Source of the DNA: Eucommia ulmoides
Lineage: Eukaryota > Streptophyta > Magnoliopsida > Garryales > Eucommiaceae
Direction of reading: 5' to 3'
Assembly: GCA_016647705.1 (NCBI GenBank)
Contig: CM028333.1
Span: 28,866,743 to 28,930,742 of the forward strand
Length of the DNA stretch: 64,000 bases
The notes beneath the pieces were generated by a model. That model had not been told where the DNA came from and ran no database searches. It worked only from the letters and a program-made list of their open reading frames with translations. The translations under genes were made by a program, and so were the position numbers. Positions 44,740 to 53,407 of the stretch are shown here, one piece after another. The number at the start of each line of letters is the position of its first letter. Within the stretch, counting starts at the first letter, position 1.

Positions 44740-45560
44740 TGTAACAGCCCTAACAAATTGGAATGACAAAACAAAATAGACAAATAATGGTGTTTTTCAG
44801 AAGATGTTACATTCAACACGTTAATAAAAGAAAATTGAATTTTGTGAATACAAGCCGTGTTATATTCAACACGGCAATGGACACAAAAAATGACGTTTTT
44901 CTGTTGAAATAAGATGTTACATTCAACACGTTAATAGACAAAAAAAAATGGTATTTTTCAGAAGATGTTACACTCAACACGTTAATAAAAGCAAATTGAA
45001 TTTTGTGAACACAAGCCGTGTTACATTCAACACGTCAATGGACACAAAAAAGGACGTTTTTCTGTTGAAATAAGATGTTACATTCAACACGTTAATAGAC
45101 AAAAAAATGGTCTTCTTCAGAAGATGTTACATTCAACACGTTAAGAAAAGTCAATTGATTTTTGTGAACACAAGCTGTGTTACATTCAACACGTCAATGG
45201 ACACAAAAAAGGACGTTTTTCTGTTGAAATAAGAAGATGTTACATTCAACACGTTAATAGACAAAAAATGGTCTTCTTCAGAAGATGTTACATTCAACAC
45301 GTTAAGAAAAGCCAATTGAATTTTGTGAATACAAGCCGTGTTACATTTAACACGTCAATGGACACAAAAAAGACGTTTTTCTGTTGAAATAAGAAGATGT
45401 TACATTCAACACGTTAATAGACAAACAAATGGTGTTCTTCAGAAGATGTTACATTCAACACGTTAAGAAAAGCGATTCAATTTGTGAAGACAAGCCGTGT
45501 TACATTCAACACTTCAATGGACACTAATTGACTTTGTGAACAGAAGATGTTACATTCAAC
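44740..45560 (+). repeat. Right subterminal 161-bp tandem array
   Basis: Units start at CAGAAGATGTTAC near 44798, 44959, 45118, 45279 and 45440 (periods 159-161), the last one shortened. Each unit has three copies of TGTTACATTCAACA followed by CGTTAATAGAC, CGTTAAGAAAAG or CGTCAATGGACAC. It lies downstream of the Ulp1 stop and before the right terminal iterons. Confidence 0.9.
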
Positions 45561-45771
45561 ATGTAAAGACACGCAAATTTACTTTGTAGATCTTACAGGT
45601 TAGATATTATAGATCGTTTTTTAGAAATCAGAACAAAGATTTTTCATTAGCGTTTGGCATGATGGAGTTGCGCGAATTAAGTTGCGTTAGAACAAAGATT
45701 TTTCATCAGCGTTTTAGCGGAAGGATGAGCGCCTAATTAATGAAGGGTAAAATCGTCCAACGTGGACAAAA

Positions 45772-45842
45772 GTCCTGATCGGTGCATGAAAAAGCGGCTA
45801 GGTTTATTCGGTAATTAGCGGCGCTTTTTAGGACTAATCGGT
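45772..45842 (-). repeat. Right terminal iterons of the MULE
   Basis: Read inward on -: ACCGATTAGTCC (45842-45831), ACCGAATAAACC (45812-45801) and ACCGATCAGGAC (45783-45772), 29-30 bp apart. The first starts 9 nt from the right end, mirroring the left side. Confidence 0.8.
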
Positions 45843-45912
45843 GCGCGGCCCAAAATTAAATAATGATGAGACAGTGTGATTACCCACCACCACCTCCTCC
45901 TCCGCCTCATGT

Positions 45913-46646
45913 TGTAAACTTCCTCTCGTGTTTTATTTCCACGGAGGAACCTTCTTCATGAACAGCCCCTTCAATTCCATGTACCACAATTTTCTCAACA
46001 TTTTTGCCGCCCAAACCAACGCCATCGTTGTCTCAGTCCACTACGGCAGGCCGCTGGAGGAGACACTCCCGATGGCTTACGATCAGTGCTGGAGGGTGGT
46101 CGAGTGGGTCACCACCCATTTGTGCGTTGACTGTGATGAGTGGCTAAGGGAATACGCCGATCCAAAGCGCGTGTTCTTCGCCGGAAAAGCGCCGGCGCAA
46201 ACATTGCCCACAACATGGCCATCCGGTTAGGTGAAGACGAAGCCAAATCGCTTAAGCTAAGAGGAATGGTTTTTCTGTGTCCTTACTTCAAGGGAAAAGA
46301 TCCGATTCATGGTAAGACTACAGATCTTGAAACAAGAAACTCCGTTGATAAGTGTTGGCGGATTGCATGCCCCTCCACCGTGGATAGCGATGACCCATTT
46401 TTTAACCCGGTTAAGGATCCGAGATTATCAAACCTAGGTTGTCGGAGGGTGCTGGTATGTGGTGCTGGGAAAGACAAATTCAAATCCAGGGTGTGGGATT
46501 ACTATGAGACATTGAGTAAAAATGGTTGGCGAGGAACGGTGGAGATTATGGAGACGCCAGCGGAACTTCATGCGTTCTTTATGTATCATCCTGTTTCTGA
46601 TAATGCTAAGGCTCTTCTGAAGCGAGTGGCTTGCTTTATTAATTAA
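45913..46646 (+). pseudogene. Carboxylesterase (CXE/GID1-like alpha/beta hydrolase) pseudogene
   Basis: Plant carboxylesterases of this family hydrolyse small esters. The fragment starts at CKLPLVFYFHGGTFF, the oxyanion HGG motif that normally lies near residue 70-80 of about 320, so roughly the first quarter is missing. It continues NAIVVSVHYGRPLEETLP, AYDQCWRVVEWV and YADPKRVFFAG. There one base is lost (about 46184-46188) exactly at the GDSAG nucleophile elbow, removing the catalytic Ser and shifting the frame. The rest follows in the next frame: GANIAHNMAIRLGEDE, CGAGKDKFKSRVWDYY (catalytic Asp), ELHAFFMYHPVSDNAK (catalytic His), ending in TAA. It starts 53 bp after the right MULE duplication. 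Confidence 0.9.
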
Positions 46647-47167
46647 AGAGGAAGAAAACTAAATAAAAAGATGAAAAAAATTCTTCCTTCATTAAGTAGT
46701 ATTTCCTTCTGCGTGTGTTGTATTTCGTTCCTTAGTAATGATTTACTCCTAAATTAATAAAAAACAAGGTAAGACTCCATAACAAATTTAAGTGGTCCGA
46801 TTTTTTCTCGAACCGGGACATAGCAGGAGTTTTATAGCACCGGACTACCATTTTTATTTATAAAGCAAATACAACATTTTAGAGTACAACAAGATTTCAA
46901 TCAGGCACCCATAAAAAGAAGTCGAACATTTTATTTATTTTATTTTATTATTTATTTTTTTTATTTTTTTTTAATGTTGGTCAAGTTTATATGCAAACTC
47001 GATAATTGATACAAAATTTAATTTTGAAGCATATTTTTTGTTACCCATACACAACAAGAGAAACAAAATTAATTAATTGATTTAATTAAATATTTTATAA
47101 AATATTTAAAAAAATCTCTCTATATGTATTTAACAAGTAAATCAATGTCTAATGTGTTAATAGGTCT
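46647..47167. other. Spacer after the pseudogene
   Basis: Probable former 3' UTR (CTAAATAAAAAG near 46660), then AT-rich DNA with no gene or clear repeat ends. A TTTATTTTATTTTA run lies at 46930-46970. Confidence 0.4.
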
Positions 47168-47769
47168 TGTTGGGGTCGAAAATTGGACCAATCAGCAGTA
47201 TGGTTTGGTTAATCCCAACGTGGAGAGTGTCTTCGGCTGGGCTAGGGTCTTGAATCCTCCTGGAGCTTCATTTTGCACATGTCCAAATTGTTAGGGCACT
47301 GTCCGACCTGATCTCCTATCTGGTACCTGCACACAGGACGGGCGGGGTGTTCTCGGCGTGTCCCCTCTAGCGTAAGAGTAAGAGTCCGGGGGAAAAGAAA
47401 ATAGGTCTTTTGGATAAAATAAAGTTATTACCTCAAGGTTTCAACCTGTTTAATGTCTTGGTGAAACCTTCCTTATATAAGCGAGGATGCCATTAGCATC
47501 TCGGAAAATCAGAGCTTTAAGAGCGGTAATCCATCCTAGTCAGTTAGGCGCATGGAAATCACATAGAGGATTAGAGCTATGGGCCTAGGCATTTGTAGGT
47601 TGATGGAAAATCCCATGGGCCAAGCCCGTAGGGAATGATAGGTCGGCCCAGACACCTGTCAGGTCGGGACGGCTGCATTGACCTACTCTACTTTGTGGAT
47701 ATCTAAAGAGAACGTTGGAGGCCATTGCTTCGCAATTAATCGACCCGATGAGATATTCAGGTTGTCTAT

Positions 47770-49148
47770 TGATAGGTGTAAATTATCTATCTATTTCTAA
47801 ACCGAACATTGTTAGTTTTCGAGTATGTTTATTACGTTTTAATACGTTTTTATGTGTTTTTATATAAATCAGGTGTTTGGGGTAAAAAGGTATGAAAACA
47901 GATCAATAATGATGAAATCGGATCAAGAACGGTAGGACAACATGCACGGAGGCAATATTCAGAACAGCAGCCCACCGCCTAAGCGGTGAATATGCAGAGA
48001 GACGCCTAAATCTGCTGGAAGCTCACCACCTAGGCAGTGAAACTGCAGAGAAGTTCCTGAATCCACCACTCTCTCCACCACTGCGGCGAAGATCAAATCG
48101 ACATACCCACCACCTAGGTGGTCACTCTGCACCAGATTTAGATATTATTTAGATATTTTAGGATATTTTGTTTTATTTAATCCTTCCTCCTCCCTCGTTT
48201 TCGGCCATTAGACCTCCTACCATATTAGAGACATATTTTGAGAGGATTTTGGGGAACTCAAGCAAATCCTAATGAGAAGAACACAAAGCAAAAAAGGAGA
48301 AGCGATCTTGGAACATTCTTAGCGACAAATCTTTCGGACCACGGCTAGTTTCTCTCGTTTCTTTCTTCATCTCTTAACTTAGGATTATTGTTTGAGTATA
48401 TTTAGCTCATTTTACATTGTATATATGGTTATGGTCATTGACTAAACATGAATTGTTTAGGGATTAATAATATATTTATGAAAATGTGATTTGTTTGAGT
48501 TTGTGTTTCGTTAGCGATTGTTCTTCGATGTTTGATTGTGTTTATCGTTCTTGTATTGTTTATATGCTTAAAATGATATATAGAGAATACGGGGTTTGAC
48601 ACTTGGGAGAGGTAACCCCGGATTCAGACTAGATTAAACACGACGCAACGATCCAATAACTCGGGAGGGAGTTGGAGAGTATGCAATCAATGATGTTGGG
48701 GCGAGACTCACATGACCTAGTGTCGTTAAGATGTTGAGGGGGACTTCTTCATTGATGCAAAGTCACGTATTCCCTTGTCTTACACTCGGGAGAGGTGGCG
48801 AGTGAGTTTACGAACTGAGATTGTCGGATAAGTCGAACGCCGTTAACGTAAACTAAAACGAGATCGAACATGCATTTGTAAGCAAAGTTAATCCCTAGAC
48901 AACTTATTCTCTCAAAACAATTTCAATATAATATTTATAGTTTAATTAGATTAATTAGTTATATTAGTTTAGTTTATATTAATTTTATATACATTTTTAT
49001 CGCCTAGATAAAGTTAGGTCATGATAAACACGGTACTCGATAATAGTCTCAACTAATCCCTGTGAACACAATACCCGTACTCTCCCCATCTATACTAAAA
49101 CTTGACCTATATACCTACGGTGAAAGTAGCGACGTATTTATGTGCTAC
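47770..49148 (+). repeat. 5' LTR of the non-autonomous Athila-like element
   Basis: 1379 bp, TGATAGGTGTAAATTATC to GTGCTACCA. Palindrome cluster at 47978-48125 (CCGCCTAAGCGGTG, CCACCTAGGTGG), then TTTTAGGATATTTTG, and the conserved ACGGGGTTTGACACTTGGG block near 48590. Confidence 0.9.
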
Positions 49149-49154
49149 CAAGTT

Positions 49155-49172
49155 TTTGGCGCCGTTGCTGGG
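49155..49172 (+). other. Primer binding site (tRNA-Asp type)
   Basis: TGGCGCCGTTGCTGGGGA, one base from the TGGCGCCGTTGCCGGGGA complement of tRNA-Asp used by Athila/Tat elements. It lies 6 bp after the LTR. Confidence 0.9.
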
Positions 49173-49295
49173 GATTGATTTTTTTTTTTATTATTGATAT
49201 TGTGAGTAAATGACCCGATTTTACTTTAGGTATTTCTTTGTGTATGATTTTTTCTTTGTAGTTTTTGTTTTTGTTTTCCTGCAGGGTGCTTGGCG

Positions 49296-50246
49296 ATGTT
49301 AGATCAACAAGTGCTTTTGCATTTCTTTCAATGGGATTCCGAGCCGTTTTATAGTACTTGGAATCGATATAAGGATTTGCTACTTCGGTTTCCGAACCAT
49401 CATTTCCCAAGGGAGTGTCAACTACTAAACTTCCTCGATAGGTTACTAGCCGCAACCAGAATGTGGGTTGAAGGAGGAAACGGTACCACTTCTTTCGACC
49501 AACTAACCACGGACGAAGCCTATCAGGTACTGGAAGACATGGCCGAGTATGATTTTCAAAGTTGGAATTATTCAACAAACTACCAAAGCTTGGGGGATAA
49601 TTCCTTAATTTTAGAGCCATGGATTGACACTCCGGACCACGATGAGGATTCTTTCCCCAATCTGGAAGAAATATTCACTACTGTCAAGGGGGAGACTCAT
49701 AGAGTCTTGAGGAAAACAAATGATCGAATCAACTAGCACGAGGATCGTCTTGATTATATCGAGACAGTTTGCACTGACATTGATACGAACGTAACATCTT
49801 TGCAGACGCAAATCGGCCATCTTATTTACTTGATTGAGGCCGAGTCAAACGTGGTGGCTTTGGGAGGTACACAAGCCACATTCATCGAAAGTCACCACGA
49901 GGAACCAGAGACAAACGGGAGGTACTTGGGTGAGATCGATGGAGATTTGCACATTAATTGTTGTGAATTTTCATCGTTTAAATTCCAGCTGGTGACGCCG
50001 CAGTCGATCCAAGATGATTATATTTACGAGGATCCAATGTGGCTCACTTTTCATTTGCCGCCATTAGCAAGTTTGGTCCACCAAGTACATGAACCGGTGG
50101 ATCATCCTGTTGAAAGTTTGGGCCGATCAGAGCCAAATCTTGCCAAACTTGAGGGAGTTTTAAACCAAGACCCGTATGTAGTATTATTTTACACGTACTA
50201 CAGGCGAAAGCCTCTCTTTGATAAACACTTCGGCGTATCAGGCTGA
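49296..50246 (+). pseudogene. Truncated Athila-like gag with one stop
   Basis: Part of the retrotransposon gag capsid domain: YSTWNRYKDLLLRFPNHHFP and FLDRLLAATRMWVEGGNGTT, then DEAYQVLEDMAEYDFQSWNY. The N-terminal capsid part normally before this is missing and the frame starts soon after the primer site. A TAG at 49734-49736 interrupts an otherwise open frame of about 317 codons. After it come coiled-coil-like residues (DRLDYIETVCTDIDTNV) and a tail with no recognised domain. No zinc knuckle is seen. This is the element's only coding trace. Confidence 0.75.
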
Positions 50247-51176
50247 CGACCTTAAAACAAGTGCTTCTTGGGAGACAACCCAAGGCAAAAAAAAAAATTA
50301 GATCTGTCATAGCCGATTTGATTTGGAGGCGAGATTCTCTCGCCTACCAGGTACGTGTTCTAAACCCCTGTCTTCATTATCATGTTATATACTGTCATTA
50401 GAATCGCTGATAGGGTTGTTTTGGACATTGTCTGTTTGAGTCGGGTGTGACGTATAATATATTTTTAGTATGTTTTAGTTAGTTATGTTTTACTATTTTT
50501 ATCGTGTGCATATTTGTTTAGGATTAGTTTGTTTCGTTTAGTTGTTGTTTTGTGCTAAGTTTTGACTTCATCTGGGCCATTACCCGATGATGAGTCTCTC
50601 CCCTGATTGTTCATTGAGGTCAAGTGTAAAGCTCATTAATGTGTGTTCTATGTGCTTGACGTATCGTTTTAATAAAAGTTATTGTAGATCCTAAATACAT
50701 GAGCACGTAAACTCAATATAGCACTATCTGATTGATTTGAAAACGATTATCCTTCATTCAATTTCATGACAATAGGGATTCTAGAACTTGATTTGGGGGA
50801 AATTCGAGGTGAAATTCTAGGCGAGGTAGTTCAGGAGATATGATTTAGGTAGTCATTTTGTCGCTTGATCCTTTTAAGCTTACCTTGATATATCATTATC
50901 CCTCGTTACCCTGTCGAAGCTTAATAGCCATTTCAATTCTAAACACTTAACTAATACTATATCCAATTGAACTTTTTCCAAACCTATATTTCTAAACCAA
51001 AGGCACAATTAGAGTGAATCAAGTTAACATTCGTTATGCTACTTGATGTGAGCGGTTGGGTTTTGGGCTAGCTATTAATTGGTTTAGTATTCGAGTACTC
51101 GCTTGTCGTTTTTAGTTCATATTTAACACACCCCTTAAATTGTACAAATCAAATAAGTTTGGGGGTGTGGTATATG

Positions 51177-51220
<44 letters not shown>

Positions 51221-51990
51221 ATGTAAATATAGTGTATTTCCGTTTCTTTTTGACAAGTGAGTACATAGATCTTAATATATGTTCAGGGTTGTTTCCAACT
51301 TAACTGTAGGGTTTTGAGTGTGAGTATCCCAAGCAATGTGCCTTGGGTAATGTTAAGTTAATAACATTAACCCATTTTCTCTTCCAATTTACCTTTGGCC
51401 ATTGTCCTAAACCAAACCAAGTCCTAATGATCTTTTTTAATCTCCAAGCCTACATTAGTGGAGAAATGAACCCGGGTCAGGCATATGGATTCCCTATACC
51501 TAAAAGGTTTTAGTCATGAACTTTATTGAGGGATAATCTCATCTAATCAACGGGTAGTTGTATATTTGAGTTTAATCACACACACTCTGACAGGATCTAG
51601 AATAACACTTACTATTACTGAATGTTGAAATTCTAGAACACCACATGGTATGAGTTATGCTTGAACACCACATGGTATGAGTTATTGAGGGATAATCTCA
51701 TCTAATCAACGGGTATTTGTATATTTGAGTTTAATCACACACACTCTGACAGGATCTAGAATGACACTTACTATTACTGAATGTTGAAATTCTAGAACAC
51801 CACATGGTATGAGTTATGCTTGAACTTGATAGGATTGAGGGCCGATGAGGGAAAATCGTTTGGCCAGTAGATAATAATCAAAATTTGCACATTTTTGTTT
51901 AAGTGTTTTTAGTTATTATTTGGTAATTAGTTGTTATATTTTCTTGTATTGTGTAGGTGTTTTACTCGATGACTAGCAAAATTCCGAGTT
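50247..51990 (+). other. Non-coding internal region of the Athila-like element
   Basis: Starts with GCTTCTTGGGAGACAACCCA, a block common after the gag or pol of Athila-like elements. It holds T12A30-like low complexity (about 51178-51218) and two copies of AGTTTGGGGGTG (about 51168 and 51988), purine-rich tracts of the kind that prime plus-strand synthesis. A 159-bp tandem duplication lies at 51525-51830. Confidence 0.6.
51525..51835 (+). repeat. 159-bp tandem duplication
   Basis: Units start ATTGAGGGATAATCTC at 51525 and 51684 and differ at only a few bases. The phrase ACACCACATGGTATGAGTTA recurs once more at the junction, suggesting slippage between short repeats. Confidence 0.9.
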
Positions 51991-53358
51991 TGGGGGTGTA
52001 AATTACCTATCTATTTTCAAACCGAACATTATTAGTTTTTGAGTACGTTTATTACGTTTTAATATGTTTTTATATGTTTTAGTATAAATTAGGTGTTTGA
52101 GGTGAAAAGGTATGAAAACAGATCAATAACGATGAAATCGGATTAAGAACGGTGGGAAAACATGCACGAAGGCAATATTCAGAACAGCATCCCACCGCCT
52201 AGGTGGTAAATATGTAGAGAGGCGCCTAAATCTACTGGAAGCTCACTGCCTAGGCGGTAAAACTATAGAGAGGTTCCTGAATCCACCGCTTCCTTCACCG
52301 CCGCGGAGAAGATCAAACTGACATACCCACTGCCTAAACAGTCACTCTGTACCAGATTTAGATATTTTAGGATATTTTGTTCTATTTAATCCTTCATCCT
52401 CCCTCATTTTCGGCCATTAGACCTCCTACCATATTAAAGGCATATTTTGAGAGTATTTTGGAGAGCTCAAGCAAATCCTAAGGAGAAAAACACAAAGCAA
52501 ATAAGGAGAAACGATATTGGAACGTTCTTAGCAACAAATCTTCGGACCACAGATAGTTTCTCTCGTTTCTTTCTTTATTTCTTAACTTAGAATTATTGTT
52601 TGAGCATGTTTAGCTTATTTTACATTGTATATATGGTTATTGCCATTAGCTAAACATGGATTGTTTAGGGATTAATAATATATTTATGAATATGTTGTTT
52701 GTGTGAGTTTGTGTTTCGTTAGCAATTGTTCTTAGATGTTTGATTGTGTTTATCGTTTTTGTATTGTTTATATGCTTAGAATGATATATAGAAAATACGG
52801 GGTTTGACACTCAAGAAAGGTAACCCCGAATTCGGACTAAGGTAAACACAACACGACGATCCAATAACCCGAGAGGGAGTTGAAAAGTGTGCAATCAATG
52901 ACGTTAGGGCGAGACTCACATGACCTAGTGTCGTTAAGACGCTAAGGGGGACTTCTTCGTTGATACGAAGTCACGTATTTACTCGTCTTACACTTAAGAG
53001 AGGTGGCGAGTGAGTTTATGAATTGAGATTGTCGGATAAGTTGAACACCGTTAACGTAAACTAAACGAAATCAAACGCATTTAAGTAAAAGAAGTTAATT
53101 CCTAGTCAATCTACTTCCCTTAACCGTCTCATATTAATATTAGTATAGTTAATTTAATTAGATTAATTAACTTAGTATTAGTATTAATTAATTAAACTCA
53201 TTTTTAGCCGCCTAGATAAAGTTAGGTCATGATAATCGTGATAATTGATTATAATCTCAACCAATCTCTGTGGACACGATTCTCCTACTCTCCCCATCTT
53301 TACTAAAACTTGACCCGTACACTTGCGGTGAAAGTAGCGACATATTTACTCGTTACCA
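51991..53358 (+). repeat. 3' LTR of the non-autonomous Athila-like element
   Basis: 1368 bp ending CTCGTTACCA. Its first bases are TGGGGGTGTAAATTACC, not TGATAGGTGTAAATTACC as in the 5' LTR: the start looks blended with the polypurine tract AGTTTGGGGGTG. Palindromes lie at 52190-52345. Confidence 0.88.
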
Positions 53359-53407
53359 TTTATTCATATGGCTCATTATGGTCATTTAATGATGTGGTGT
53401 CAGAGAC

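Larger units (their letters stand above)
36316..45851 (+). mobile_element. 9.5-kb autonomous-type MULE with transposase and Ulp1 genes
   Basis: AAAATTAAA occurs immediately outside both ends (36307-36315, 45852-45860), a perfect 9-bp duplication as made by Mutator-like transposases. Ends are GGG...CCC. A 12-bp core sits 9 nt inside each end and recurs about every 30 bp. Inside lie, both on +, a MURA transposase gene (37597-40064) and a gene with a Ulp1 cysteine protease domain (40716-44588). MULEs carrying ULP genes are known (KAONASHI type; the melon ULP-carrying MULE). Non-coding parts are dense in TGTTACATTCAACA. Both genes carry breaks, so this copy is probably not autonomous now. Confidence 0.9.
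47770..53358 (+). mobile_element. Non-autonomous Athila-like element with both LTRs
   Basis: 5' LTR 47770-49148, primer site, one gag-derived frame, about 1.7 kb of non-coding DNA, 3' LTR 51991-53358. Flanks TCTAT (47765-47769) and TTTAT (53359-53363) agree at 4 of 5. There is no protease, RT or integrase. It would depend on an autonomous relative such as the element at 58597. It is the only LTR element fully contained in the window apart from the TRIM. Confidence 0.85.

Noticed and set aside
44798-45560. Regular repeats resembling a CRISPR array
   Set aside because: The units are tandem copies including their spacers, in a eukaryotic transposon. There are no unique spacers and no cas genes.
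47168-47769. Reading this LTR segment as a + strand 5' LTR feeding the gene at 53408
   Set aside because: The sequence after 53408 does not match a known primer site, and the block order (TATA, then the CTCTTACTCTTACG block) fits -, as does the pol end on -.
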